Positions 26,246-34,873 of a DNA stretch of 64,000 bases are shown here, in pieces. The stretch spans positions 36,984 to 100,983 of the forward strand of contig JAJEFB010000021.1 of assembly GCA_022820665.1 (NCBI GenBank). Direction: 5' to 3'. Both the position numbers and the translations under genes were made by a program. The notes beneath the pieces are model-generated. The model ran no database searches. It saw nothing but the letters and a program-made list of their open reading frames with translations, and was not told the origin of the DNA. Origin of the DNA: Anaerolineae bacterium (GTDB taxonomy: Bacteria; Chloroflexota; Anaerolineae; Aggregatilineales; Phototrophicaceae). The first letter of the stretch is position 1. Each line of letters starts with the position of its first letter.

Positions 26246-27124
26246 TCAGCGAAAGCGCAAAAACAAGGAAAAAAGCAATCCGCAGATCAGAACAATGCCC
26301 GCCAAGGCAACAACGAACAAGCCACTCAACTCGCGCAACAGGTTTTCCTCCTCGTCGATTCTGGCCGGCACTTCCGTTGGCGACATCGCGACTGGCGACG
26401 CGTCTTGAATGTCAAAACCCGCTTTCACGCCGAATGCCAGATGGATCGGCCGGCCGTCGCGCAGATCAACCCGAAGCGCTTCCGAACCGGTCAGCCCATA
26501 GCCCTCTGGCGCGGCAACAGCGACAGTATAGATCTGCGGCTGACCGTCCCCGATACAAAGCGGTTGGGATTCGGCATCGGCGCGCAGGTCGGCAAGCTGA
26601 TTCCCGACCTCGTCCAACAATCGAATCCGGCCATCGGAAAGAGCTGTTTCGCCGGGATCTATGGCGCCGTTCTCGTTGTCATCCACATACACCGAAACGC
26701 AGACAACGGGATCAAGGTCCGCTGGATCCATCATCGGCTCGGCAGCCCCCGCCACCGGCGCTGGCGGCAGGTCATTATCCAAGGCAAGTCCGCCGATCGC
26801 CCGCGGTTCATCAATGGTCGCCGCGGTTTCCGTCGCGCTAACCACAGCCTCCGCAAGCTCGGCAGGGCTCACCGCGCTCCGCTCGTCCGCGCCAGTGATG
26901 AACTCAATGACAACCCGCTGCCCTATCTGCAAGATCGCGTTGGGATCCAGGTCATTCGTCGCCACGATCTCATCGACAGTCACCCCGTAATTGACTGCAA
27001 TGGCCGACAAGGTTTCGCCGGCGCCAACTACATGGACAATCTCGGCCACGCTGTCGTTCGATTGCGCCAGAATGGAGGCCCCGTATACAAGGCAGACCCA
27101 GAGAATCAGCCAGCACGGTCGCAA
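26246..27124 (-). CDS. LysM and SdrD_B-like membrane protein
   Basis: A 292-residue protein. Signal peptide (1-21), a LysM domain (about 28-75; VHVVGAGETLSAIAVNYGV, then GQRVVIEF), a linker, an SdrD_B-like domain (about 150-245; YVDDNENGAIDPGETALSD) and a C-terminal membrane helix (about 268-288) ending in Arg. LysM would bind peptidoglycan, so the protein probably links membrane and wall. TTG 27124 is used as start because AAGGAG stands 6 bases before it and the signal peptide begins there. Confidence 0.78.
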   Translation of the reverse strand: MRPCWLILWVCLVYGASILAQSNDSVAEIVHVVGAGETLSAIAVNYGVTVDEIVATNDLDPNAILQIGQRVVIEFITGADERSAVSPAELAEAVVSATETAATIDEPRAIGGLALDNDLPPAPVAGAAEPMMDPADLDPVVCVSVYVDDNENGAIDPGETALSDGRIRLLDEVGNQLADLRADAESQPLCIGDGQPQIYTVAVAAPEGYGLTGSEALRVDLRDGRPIHLAFGVKAGFDIQDASPVAMSPTEVPARIDEEENLLRELSGLFVVALAGIVLICGLLFSLFLRFR

Positions 27125-27467
27125 GCTGCGCTCCTTAGACTTTCAGCAGATCGCAAGGCATTATATCATCGGCATTAAAACGCAACAGGGCAAGCCACCG
27201 CGGCGCTAAGGACAGCGCCTTTATCAGTCAATTCCTTAACGACGTATGCGCGGTCCCGCAGTAGTTGAGAACTGCCTGAGGGCTGCAGAAGGTGAAGCTC
27301 CAAAAAAAATCATTCAATGCGGCGCAGCCCAGCCACTTGATTATTGACTCCGGGACATTGCTGCGAGGTCCTTTTCAGCGGTCTCAAATCCTGTTTATCA
27401 AATCTGTATTTGGTGAAAAGTGTTGCCAAGTATGATAAGATGAAATTAACCAATGTTAATAATCTGA
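27125..27467. other. Intergenic stretch, nothing recognised
   Basis: Separates the LysM gene from the histidine kinase remnant. It probably holds the LysM gene promoter. Small frames here have no ribosome site. Confidence 0.4.
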
Positions 27468-28083
27468 CCCGGGGAGCAGGCGACCGAAGACGAGCGCGCA
27501 GTACCTGGACAACATACGCCTGCAAGTAGAGCATTTGAACGAAGTCCTTGGCGACGTCATGAGCCTGAGCAAGGCGGACCGTGGCGAACTTGAATTCAAT
27601 CCGGAGCGCGGCGATCTGAGGACTTTTTGTCATAACATCGTCGAGTCCTTTCAGATCAATCATTTCCACTCGCATAAGATCGACTTCGAGTGCCCATCCG
27701 CAGAGTTCTTTGCCGATTTCGACCGCAGGCTGCTGCGCCGCGCCCTGAGCAATCTGATTGACAACGCCATCAAATATTCGCCTCGGGGCGGCACCGTGAC
27801 CTTTTGTCTCTGGCAAGGAGACGACCGCGCGCATATCTCGGTGAGCGACGAGGGCATAGGCATCCCGCCGGACGAAGCGGCGTTCTTGTTCGACGCCTTT
27901 CACCGCGCCTCCAACGTCGGTTCCCTGCCGGGCACCGGGCTGGGCTTGGCGATCGCCAAGCAAGCCGTAGAGAGGCATGGGGGCGCGATCAGCTTGCCGC
28001 CGCGATCCGATATCGGCGCGACTTTCCTTATCGAGCTGCCGCTTAAGTCTGACCGCGAGCAGAGCCGCAGCCTGTCCATATAG
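27468..28083 (+). pseudogene. Histidine kinase remnant (end of dimerisation helix and ATPase domain)
   Basis: The frame from about 27500 encodes YLDNIRLQVEHLNEVLGDVM (second dimerisation helix) and a full HATPase domain: N-box LRRALSNLIDNAIKYS, G1 VSDEGIGIPP, F-box AFHRASNVG and G2 PGTGLGLAIAK. The phosphorylated-His helix and any sensor are missing, and the upstream residues ATEDER are one frame off, just after a stop at 27465. No start with ribosome site is present. It is therefore a 5'-truncated relic of a PAS-type sensor kinase, although the ATPase domain itself shows no lesion. Confidence 0.7.
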
Positions 28084-28159
28084 GGCGCTCCCGACGCGGC
28101 TGCGCCCAAGCCATGCGAAATCAGGCATAGGATGTGGCCAGCGCCACTCCGCATCACAC

Positions 28160-28167
28160 TCTACATG
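28160..28167. repeat. Left target-site duplication of the MITE-like element
   Basis: TCTACATG, repeated exactly at 28343-28350 on the other side of the element. Confidence 0.7.
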
Positions 28168-28342
28168 GGTAGTGTATCGTTTTCGGTTGAAACAAAAAGC
28201 TTAACCACCGAGGGTCGCGTAGACACTCACCTAAGACACTGAGAGCACCGAGAATAATTCTACAGTATTGTTGCTGTCCGCGTTCTTTGCGCATTTGTAG
28301 TGAAATGAATTATTTAAATTCAACCGATTTCGATACAGTACC
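28168..28342. mobile_element. MITE-like element, 175 bp, with terminal inverted repeats
   Basis: The ends read GGTAGTGTATCGTTTTCGGT and, in reverse complement, GGTACTGTATCGAAATCGGT, matching at 20 of the first 24 positions. The element is bounded by a perfect 8-bp duplication TCTACATG. It has no transposase; it would be mobilised in trans by a DDE-type element with 8-bp target duplication. Its interior carries a degenerate GAGAGCACCGAG-type repeat. A related, older pair of ends lies at 48026-48168. It is inserted directly upstream of the promoter of the PPC-domain gene. Confidence 0.75.
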
Positions 28343-28350
28343 TCTACATG
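28343..28350. repeat. Right target-site duplication of the MITE-like element
   Basis: TCTACATG, identical to 28160-28167. Confidence 0.7.
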
Positions 28351-28380
28351 CGGCTGACTGCCCGATAAGCCAAGATGCGC

Positions 28381-28386
28381 TAAAAT
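28381..28386 (+). promoter_or_regulatory. -10 element of a leaderless transcript (PPC gene)
   Basis: TAAAAT followed by exactly six bases and ATG 28393. There is no ribosome site, so transcription probably starts at the A of the ATG. The -35 is weak and lies right next to the MITE-like insertion. Confidence 0.6.
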
Positions 28387-28392
28387 ACTTGC

Positions 28393-29877
28393 ATGATTTC
28401 CCAGAGGATTTGCGCCATTCTTTTGTCGCTGATACTGGCGCTCTCCGCATCCGCGCAAGAGCGCGACTTGCCTTTGGATGAGGCGCGCAGCGAGCCGGAC
28501 GGCGTGATCCGCGGTCAGCTGGATGATCGCAAACCGCGCGAAGTCTTTTACATTGATGGTCTCCGCGGCGAGGTTATTCAGTTCGAATTGCGCGCGACAG
28601 AAGGCGATCTCGAACCCGTCCTTGGCGTATTTGACAACACCGGCAACCTCGAGTTCTACCGCGGCGTCGCAGGGGGCGAGCTCCCCATCAAACAAGACCT
28701 GACCTTAAAAGCCACCGGCCGTTACTTTGTGATTGTCGCGCGCTTCGGCCAGAGCCTCGGCAGCACGGCAGGCGCTTATGAACTGCATATGCTGCGCGCA
28801 GGCGTCTCGTCCGAACAAGGCAGCGCCCTGCGCTATGGCGATTCGGTTATCGGCACGATCAGCGATACAGAGCCGCAAGTTTATTACAGCTTTCAAGCGC
28901 AGCAAGGCGATATATTGACTGTGTCGATGGTGCGGTCTTCCGGCACCCTGGATCCCTATCTGAAAGTCGTCGACGAAGAGCGCTTTGTCATCGCCGACAA
29001 CGATGATCAAGCCGGCGCCGATACACGCAATGCCCGCATCGACGCCCTTATCATCAATCGGACCGGCGCCTACATCATCATAGCGTCGCGCTATCGCGAG
29101 GTTGCCGGTGACAGCGCGGGCAGCTTTGTTTTGACGATTGAAGAAGCTGAGAACAGCGGCACCGGCAGTTCGCAATTGGCGCCCTTGCCAATACGTTTTG
29201 GCGAAGCCAAGACCGCTGTGCTCAGTCACCGGCAGTATGAGCGCTTCTACACCTTCAACGCGGAAAAAGATGATCTTATTACCATCAGTATGACGCGTGG
29301 CAGCGCGGGCGAACTTGACAGTTATCTCATCCTGGCGGATGAACACTTTTCTCCTATCTTTGAGGATGACGACAGCGGCGGCGGGCAGAACGCCAGGATC
29401 GCGGACTTTCGCATACCGGCGGACGGCACGTACCACATAATTGCCACACGATTCGAGGGCAGCAAGGGCAATAGCCTGGGCGCCTTTCTGCTGACATTGG
29501 ACGCCGTCGGCAGCGCCTTCCAGGATGTGCCCTCCGATGCCGCCAACATCAATTACGGCACCAGCGTTCCGGGCAAGATTGATGCGGCAAACGAGCATGA
29601 TCTCTACGCCTTTTATGCCCGCCAAGGCGAGATCATCACCGTATCAATGACGCGCGTGGACGGTGATCTTGACGCCTACCTGGAACTGCTAAACGCCTCG
29701 CAAGAAGTACTGCTGAGCAACGATGACGGCGGCAACGGACAAAATGCCCTGATCGACAGTTACACCGTTCCCTTCTCTGGCCTTTATTACATTCGCGCCC
29801 GACGCTTTTTTGGCAGCAACGGCAACCCCAACACATCGGGATCGTATGTGCTGGTCCTTGCCGAGCGCTTTGGTTGA
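28393..29877 (+). CDS. Secreted protein with four PPC (pre-peptidase C-terminal) domains
   Basis: A 494-residue protein with a signal peptide (ICAILLSLILALSASAQ) and four PPC-type beta-sandwiches of about 115 residues (roughly 30-135, 145-255, 265-375, 380-493). Each shows the pattern YxF-A/Q-GD-ItVSM-R followed by D-YL-L and a D-NDD-G-G-NA-I acidic stretch suggesting calcium binding, then G-Y-I-A-RF. No peptidase domain is attached. PPC domains normally assist secretion or substrate binding, so this is likely a surface binding protein. It starts without a leader. Confidence 0.88.
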   Translation: MISQRICAILLSLILALSASAQERDLPLDEARSEPDGVIRGQLDDRKPREVFYIDGLRGEVIQFELRATEGDLEPVLGVFDNTGNLEFYRGVAGGELPIKQDLTLKATGRYFVIVARFGQSLGSTAGAYELHMLRAGVSSEQGSALRYGDSVIGTISDTEPQVYYSFQAQQGDILTVSMVRSSGTLDPYLKVVDEERFVIADNDDQAGADTRNARIDALIINRTGAYIIIASRYREVAGDSAGSFVLTIEEAENSGTGSSQLAPLPIRFGEAKTAVLSHRQYERFYTFNAEKDDLITISMTRGSAGELDSYLILADEHFSPIFEDDDSGGGQNARIADFRIPADGTYHIIATRFEGSKGNSLGAFLLTLDAVGSAFQDVPSDAANINYGTSVPGKIDAANEHDLYAFYARQGEIITVSMTRVDGDLDAYLELLNASQEVLLSNDDGGNGQNALIDSYTVPFSGLYYIRARRFFGSNGNPNTSGSYVLVLAERFG

Positions 29878-30060
29878 GCGCCAACCGTCAGACTATTGCA
29901 TGTTACCGACATTCAGAATGAGAATTTGTCGAAGGTTCAACAGCCATTATATTCCACTGCCGAGCAGATGTTTTGCCAATCGGCGCAACAAATGCTATTC
30001 TTATTCCACTCGTGTAATATACAGACGTCGGCAATCCGAAGAGCGCAGGGAGCCAACCGG

Positions 30061-30369
30061 ATGAGTACACCTCTCAAGAAGAATCAGAGCAAGAGGTCTG
30101 GCAAGACGCCAAGGAGCCAGCCTGGCGCTTTGTACGGGACAATTGCACAGGGATCTACCGCAACATCTGCAAAGCCTGCGTCCAAATGTCAGGAACAGTC
30201 GGCGAGGACAAAGCAGACTGCTGCGGCGGCTCAAGCGGAGTTCCTGGAAGATATCCGCGTGAGTCTGCAGGAAATGAAAGAGGGCAAAGTCTTGCCGGCC
30301 GAAGAAGCGCTGAAATTGATCGAGCAAGGCTTGGATGACGATGAGCTTGAAAGTTATCTTCCCCAATAG
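30061..30369 (+). CDS. Putative antitoxin of a RelE-type pair
   Basis: A 102-residue protein: basic, Ser/Lys/Gln-rich first half, then a helical part (AEFLEDIRVSLQEMKEGKVLPAEEALKLIEQGL) ending LESYLPQ. The helical half resembles antitoxins that wrap RelE-type toxins; there is no ribbon-helix-helix visible. ATG 30061 has GGGAG eight bases upstream; longer in-frame starts lack one. It overlaps the downstream toxin frame by 29 bases. Confidence 0.55.
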   Translation: MSTPLKKNQSKRSGKTPRSQPGALYGTIAQGSTATSAKPASKCQEQSARTKQTAAAAQAEFLEDIRVSLQEMKEGKVLPAEEALKLIEQGLDDDELESYLPQ

Positions 30370-30663
30370 ATTCACAAAGAGAGTCAATAGGATCGCCCGC
30401 AAACATCCATCAATAATAGAAGAGATTCGCCAGCTAAAAGAACAGCTTTCGCTAGGAGATTACCCAGGTGATCGCTTGCAAGGCGTCGGGGCCAGGGTTT
30501 ACAAAGTCCGTCTGGTCAAAGCGGCAAGAGCGGAGGGTATCGGGTTGCGTATCATGTTGGATCTGAAGAAATCACGCTCATTGGCGTTTGCATAAAGCCG
30601 AAGTGCGATGAAGTTGAACCGACGCAGATCCGGAGAATTCTTAGAGATCTGGCGCTTGTTTAA
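30341..30663 (+). pseudogene. RelE/ParE-type toxin broken by a -1 frameshift
   Basis: The first frame runs MSLKVIFPNRFTKRVNRIA ... LQGVGARVYKVRLVKA, then derails and stops at 30593. The next frame continues exactly as the family should: GKSGGYRVAYHVGSEEITLI, then GVCIKPKCDEVEPTQI and a stop at 30661-30663. The shift lies at about 30520-30530. One lost base explains it. No slippery heptamer is visible, so either the toxin is dead or the base was lost in assembly. Confidence 0.75.
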
Positions 30664-30712
30664 CTGATCAACTCAGCAGTACATAACTGCGATTCCACAC
30701 TTGTTGAGCGTC

Positions 30713-31222
30713 ATGGGACGATTTCGAACATCTTTCCAGCCGGCGAAAATCGCGGAAGGCGTCTTTATTGCCAGCGGCGCCATTGTTGTCGGCGATGTCG
30801 TCATCGAGGCAAAAGCCAGCGTCTGGTTCAACGCGGTGCTGCGCGGCGATACTGAAAAGCTGGTCATCGGCACGGGCGCCAATATCCAAGACGGCGCGAT
30901 CTGTCACGCCGATCCCGGCTCGCCGCTAATCATAGGCGCGGGGGTCACGGTGGGCCACCGCGCCATCCTGCACGGCGCTAGAATCGGAGACCACACCCTG
31001 GTTGGCATGGGCGCCATTGTCATGAACGGCGCGCAAATCGGCAGCAACTGCATCGTCGGTGCCGGCTCGCTGATAACGCAACGCAAGGTCTTCCCGGACA
31101 ACAGCTTGATAATGGGCAATCCGGCGCGGATAGCCCGGTCCCTTACAACTGACGAGATCGCGATGATCCGGCGAACGGCAGCAGATTATGTGGAAAAAGC
31201 GCGTGCTTTTCAGGACTGCTGA
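30713..31222 (+). CDS. Gamma-class carbonic anhydrase-like hexapeptide protein
   Basis: About 170 residues of left-handed beta-helix repeats. The zinc ligands of the PaaY/YrdA/CaiE-like group are present: His in ICHADPG and two His in GHRAILHGA. LVGMGAIVMNGAQIG and the closing NPARIARSL helix are typical. It forms trimers and would hydrate CO2 or act as a related hydrolase. ATG 30713 is preferred to TTG 30701; neither has a strong ribosome site. The 3' end overlaps the convergent membrane protein gene by 13 bases. Confidence 0.88.
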   Translation: MGRFRTSFQPAKIAEGVFIASGAIVVGDVVIEAKASVWFNAVLRGDTEKLVIGTGANIQDGAICHADPGSPLIIGAGVTVGHRAILHGARIGDHTLVGMGAIVMNGAQIGSNCIVGAGSLITQRKVFPDNSLIMGNPARIARSLTTDEIAMIRRTAADYVEKARAFQDC

Positions 31223-32037
31223 CGACGTTCTTCTTCGTCTTCGCCCTGATAGGCGAGCAGATCATCGAGGGACATCTTGGGCAGGCGGTTTTCGGTCATC
31301 ACGGCCCGCATCTCGGTATTGATCTCGCCATCTTCGCCGATGTGCCGGCGGATGTTGGCGCCGGTCGCCTCCGAATATTCAAAGCGATGATCGGCGATGG
31401 TCACGCCGTCGGCGATGATTCGCAGGCTCCACTTGCCATCCAATTCCATCTGATCGTGCAGGGGCATGCGCGTATTGGGCGTCAGAAAATTGCGCCCGCG
31501 GGTCAACTTGAAAGTGTCTTCGTGGATGTAAACCGGATTCCCGACCGCGTCGATGATCTCGAAGCGTATATCGCCGTTAGCTTCCATCGGGACGCGCAAT
31601 TGCACGAATGGTTGAATATAGTCGATGTCGTCCGGCAGCGACCAGGTGCGGTAAATCTGCGGTTCAGTATCTTCTTTGGTCGTCAGCAGACCGATATCAA
31701 CCGCCAGGACCTGTACCTCGTCCGGGTCCAACCCGGCCCGCGTCACCGATTCCAGCGCGTGGCGGTAGACTCGCTGTTCGGCGCTGGCGGGCTGCTGGTG
31801 GAAGATCTCATAGTCGTCGTAGTCGTCTTCTTCCTCTTCCTGGTCTTCATAGTCATAACTGTAGTCATAGGATTGATCCCTGACATTGGAACTGACGCTA
31901 TCGTTGTCGAACTGGCGCACCAGGAAAAGCAAACCCAACAATACCAGGATCACCGGGAAGCTGTTGCCCAGCAAGGCGACAGCGCCCAGCGCCAGCAGGA
32001 TAAACGCCAGAAACCAGGTATTGCGATTGTTGTCCAT
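31210..32037 (-). CDS. Membrane protein with two N-terminal helices and a beta-rich domain (paralogue 1)
   Basis: A 275-residue protein. Two hydrophobic helices (about 7-22 and 25-42), an acidic Tyr/Asp/Glu segment (about 55-80; DYEDQEEEEDDYDDYE), then a soluble domain (about 90-235) shared with the neighbour at 32140-32970: VLAVDIGLL, RPF/QPF-VxLxV, RFEIIDAVGNPVYIHED and GKWSLRIIADG. The domain has the look of a beta-sandwich. Family not recognised. A TATAAT and an AAGGA site precede ATG 32037. It lies beside the 2TM/kinase block and may share its signalling. Confidence 0.65.
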   Translation of the reverse strand: MDNNRNTWFLAFILLALGAVALLGNSFPVILVLLGLLFLVRQFDNDSVSSNVRDQSYDYSYDYEDQEEEEDDYDDYEIFHQQPASAEQRVYRHALESVTRAGLDPDEVQVLAVDIGLLTTKEDTEPQIYRTWSLPDDIDYIQPFVQLRVPMEANGDIRFEIIDAVGNPVYIHEDTFKLTRGRNFLTPNTRMPLHDQMELDGKWSLRIIADGVTIADHRFEYSEATGANIRRHIGEDGEINTEMRAVMTENRLPKMSLDDLLAYQGEDEEERRQQS

Positions 32038-32094
32038 AGACGGTCCTTCGCTTGATTATAAAACCCGCTTGCTCGTGCCAGGAGCAGAATTTTT

Positions 32095-32143
32095 TCTGCG
32101 AGCGCGGCGGACTTTTTCGCCGGTTGCGCGCCGCGCGGCTTAC
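32095..32143. repeat. GC-rich hairpin repeat, copy 2
   Basis: GCGAGCGCGGCGG, a T-run and CGCCGGTTGCGCGCC correspond base by base to most of 23768-23816. This copy overlaps the last codons of the gene at 32140. Confidence 0.5.
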
Positions 32144-32970
32144 CTGCGGTTGCGCGACAGGCTCCGGCGGCTTGATGAACTGGGCTGTTCCAGCAGGTCT
32201 TTCAATTGCATGGTCTCCGGCTCTTCGGCCTCCTCGACGATGACGGCGTCTTTCAGATTATGACTGCGACTCGACAGCGACTCTTTGTATTCCGCTTCTC
32301 CGCTGAGGCGGCGGCGGCGTTCGTTGACCGAAGGCGCCAGCATCAAGTCGTGCATGCCGATCAGGTTGTTGTCGACATAGACTCTCAAGTCCCAGTCGCC
32401 GCTGCCGTCGATGCTGTTGTTGCCCGCCAGCGGCAGTTGATGTTCGGCGAGCAATTCCAGTTCGCCTTCGCGCAAGTAGGTCTTCATCTCGTGCACGAAC
32501 TGCTCTTCGCCCAGGTGGTTGTAAATCTCGTAGCGGACCAGCGCTTGCCGGTCGGCTTCTTCGTTATCGACGAACAAGGTGATGAAGGGGCGCACGCCGT
32601 CGTCGTCTTTGGATATATTGCGCGTGCGCCGCATCGCCAGCCCATCGACGCCGGTCTGCATGGCGATTAAACCGATATCGAGCAAGACGATGCCGCTGCG
32701 GTTGAAATATCCAGCGCGTGAAGCCGCGCGTTCGGCCGCTTCACGCGCCTGCGGCGTGATGCGCCGGCGCACCGGCGCGCGGTGCAATACATCCAGCAGG
32801 GTCTCTCGATCGGGTCCCAGTTCGATTAACGATGCAATCACAGCGACGGCAAATGCGCCCAGCAGCGAAATTTGGACCGCGGCGGAGACTGGCGCGGCCA
32901 ACAGGGCGAAACCAATCAGCAACCCCATGGCAATCAACCAGGCTGTGTTGCGTCGTTTTAAGCGAATCAT
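32140..32970 (-). CDS. Membrane protein with two N-terminal helices and a beta-rich domain (paralogue 2)
   Basis: A 276-residue paralogue of the downstream protein: two helices (about 8-26 and 30-48), a short basic linker, the shared domain (about 85-225; IVLLDIGLIAMQTGVDG, RPFITLFVDNEE, VRYEIYNHLGEEQFVHEMK, DWDLRVYVDNN) and a charged C-terminal tail ending in Ser/Arg. The family is not recognised. ATG 32970 follows CATAAT by exactly six bases with no ribosome site, a leaderless start. Confidence 0.65.
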   Translation of the reverse strand: MIRLKRRNTAWLIAMGLLIGFALLAAPVSAAVQISLLGAFAVAVIASLIELGPDRETLLDVLHRAPVRRRITPQAREAAERAASRAGYFNRSGIVLLDIGLIAMQTGVDGLAMRRTRNISKDDDGVRPFITLFVDNEEADRQALVRYEIYNHLGEEQFVHEMKTYLREGELELLAEHQLPLAGNNSIDGSGDWDLRVYVDNNLIGMHDLMLAPSVNERRRRLSGEAEYKESLSSRSHNLKDAVIVEEAEEPETMQLKDLLEQPSSSSRRSLSRNRR

Positions 32971-33341
32971 GTCTCTATTATGTCCGTCGTGTCCATTTCA
33001 AGCGCGCGTCTACACGTTATACGACCGCCGCGCCATCCCTGTTGCGTTGTCATTGCTCAAGGGCAAGTCTGCCACAGTTCAGCCAAATGTACAGTCGTCC
33101 TTTCCCTGCTACCCATTACACGCTTATTCTATCATCATTTGCGCGGGATTTTTCAAGGTGTGGTCGAGGGCGCGTTGAACAGCGTCGTTGCAGAACTGTA
33201 CTGGGCGCAGCAATGGTTTTTCTCCGCAGCGACGCAAAAGCACAAAAACAGGACGGGACAGGAGGGCGGCCCGGCGGGTCGCTCATCATTTCGTCTACCA
33301 GAGCGCGCCAAAAACAGCAAATCCCGCGTTAAGCCGGAGGA
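32971..33341. other. Intergenic region before the 2TM block
   Basis: Contains the leaderless -10 CATAAT (32977-32982, minus strand) for the gene at 32140-32970 and, at about 33230-33260, a GCAGCGACGCAAAAGCAC string of the kind found as dispersed repeats. No gene is supported. Confidence 0.5.
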
Positions 33342-34118
33342 CTAGGTCTTCATCTCGCGTCTCGGCTGATCAAGGTCTTCGGCGACCAGCGCGTCGATGG
33401 AAACGCGCTCGCGGGTTGAGCGCATACCCGGCGCGCCTTGAGCCTGCCGATCCATGACAGGTCGGTTCTCCCGCTCCAGAGCCGCCAGTTCGCGCGCGAC
33501 TTCGGCGTCAATCTTAGCTTGGCGTTTCTCGGCAGAATAACCATAAGTGAAGAAATAGCGCAGCGCGTGCGCAAGCAATCCGATTCCCCATGCGCCCGCC
33601 AAGTATAAGGGTCCCAGCAAAGCCTCGTTGTCGAACCAGCTAAACCTTAGCACATTAGACCACTGCACCAGAATAACCATGCTATTGACGCCCAGATAAA
33701 GCGCGAGATGCTGAAAAAGCAGACGGCGATTTTTCAGCTTGTTGTTCTGCTGGATGCCGACCAACTCTTCCTGATCTTCCCATTCGTCAGGGTCGGACCG
33801 GCTCAGGTGTCGGATAGTACGCGCGTCCGTTTCCACTTGATGCCTGGTGTAGCCAGCGCCGTGCTTGTAGTGATAGTGAAAGAAGCTCAGCCCGAAAGAA
33901 GTCGCCACGATGCCATAAAGCAACACGGCGTCGATAAATGCATTCTCGTAACCGTTCCCGAATTGCATAGCCCATGCGGTCGGCAGATATGCCAAGAAAA
34001 GGCCGCTCGCCAGCAGAAAAACCAGCATATGAAAAAGTACAGCGCCGCGGGCGCGAAATTTTTGCTCGACCTTTTCGCGGATTTCGGCTTTCCGGATGGG
34101 TTTGGCTTTGTATTTCAT
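33342..34118 (-). CDS. Protein with two 2TM domains
   Basis: A 258-residue membrane protein with two 2TM modules (PF13239-like). Each begins with a basic amphipathic helix of the type IREKVEQKFRARGAVLFHM or NKLKNRRLLFQHLALYLGVN, then two membrane helices and ends in (H/Y)-(Y/F)-(K/T)-H/Y-G before a charged helix. Free-standing 2TM proteins probably pair with the 2TM tails of the kinases encoded just upstream. The gene is 3 bases from its upstream neighbour, so it ends the kinase operon. Confidence 0.78.
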   Translation of the reverse strand: MKYKAKPIRKAEIREKVEQKFRARGAVLFHMLVFLLASGLFLAYLPTAWAMQFGNGYENAFIDAVLLYGIVATSFGLSFFHYHYKHGAGYTRHQVETDARTIRHLSRSDPDEWEDQEELVGIQQNNKLKNRRLLFQHLALYLGVNSMVILVQWSNVLRFSWFDNEALLGPLYLAGAWGIGLLAHALRYFFTYGYSAEKRQAKIDAEVARELAALERENRPVMDRQAQGAPGMRSTRERVSIDALVAEDLDQPRREMKT

Positions 34119-34121
34119 CGC

Positions 34122-34853
34122 TCAGTTCTTCATTGCCCTGCCGCTATTTGGCACGGGCTGGTCGAGGATTAGTTCGCCCTCTTCACTGATGCGGAAACCC
34201 TGTTCAAGCAACGTGGAATCATCCGGTTCATCATCCGTCGCACGCAAAGCCAGACGCCGCGCTTGCGAGCGAACCCGAGATTTGTGCCATTGCCGCTCGA
34301 TTTCTTTTTCTATTTTCAGCGCCCGTCCGCTGGTGGTCTTGCCATGCACAAAATAATATCGCAGCCAGTGCAGAAGACCGGCCGCGCCCCAAATCGCGGT
34401 TAAACGGACCAGATTGAGATGAGCGTAATAATCCGGATTCCGGGACTGCGCCTCCAGCCAAAGCAATGGCAGCGCCAAGGCAATGGTCAAGAGATGCGCG
34501 ACGAGCAAACGGCGCGCCGTAATTCTCTTGGCAATGCGCTCTTCGACCAGCGCCTCTTCGTCTTCGTCCAGCGATGTCAGGCTCAGCTGGCGCTCAATCT
34601 CACGCTCGATTTCAGCGGCGCGCTTTTTCGCGCCCTGCCCATTCTGATAGTAGTAGCGCAGGCATTGCAGAAACAGCGGAATCGCCCAAAACGCGGCGAA
34701 AAAGAGCCTCGCGGAAGCGTCCCACCAAAGCAGATTGACAAAGACGCCCGCCAATATCAGCATATAGACCAGAAAATGAAGCAAAACATCGCGGCGGCCC
34801 GCCATGCGTTTTTCAATGCGAAAGCGTATCAGCTGCTCTTGTGTAGATGTCAT
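34122..34853 (-). CDS. Protein with two 2TM domains
   Basis: A 243-residue protein with two 2TM modules: IRFRIEKRMAGRRDVLLHFL (about 8-80) and RIAKRITARRLLVAHLLTIA (about 108-180), each closing in RYYYQNGQGA- or RYYFVHGKTT-type strings and a highly charged helix. The tail carries DDSTLLEQGFRISEEGELIL, echoing the LNDEGELTDSFIEE ending of the kinases, which suggests a shared short motif. Cotranscribed with the kinases. Confidence 0.78.
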   Translation of the reverse strand: MTSTQEQLIRFRIEKRMAGRRDVLLHFLVYMLILAGVFVNLLWWDASARLFFAAFWAIPLFLQCLRYYYQNGQGAKKRAAEIEREIERQLSLTSLDEDEEALVEERIAKRITARRLLVAHLLTIALALPLLWLEAQSRNPDYYAHLNLVRLTAIWGAAGLLHWLRYYFVHGKTTSGRALKIEKEIERQWHKSRVRSQARRLALRATDDEPDDSTLLEQGFRISEEGELILDQPVPNSGRAMKN

Positions 34854-34873
34854 CCCAGAACCCCGCTCACATG

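Noticed and set aside
30515..30535. Programmed -1 frameshift in the toxin gene
   Set aside because: No X-XXY-YYZ slippery heptamer and no following stem-loop; a lost base explains the break more simply.
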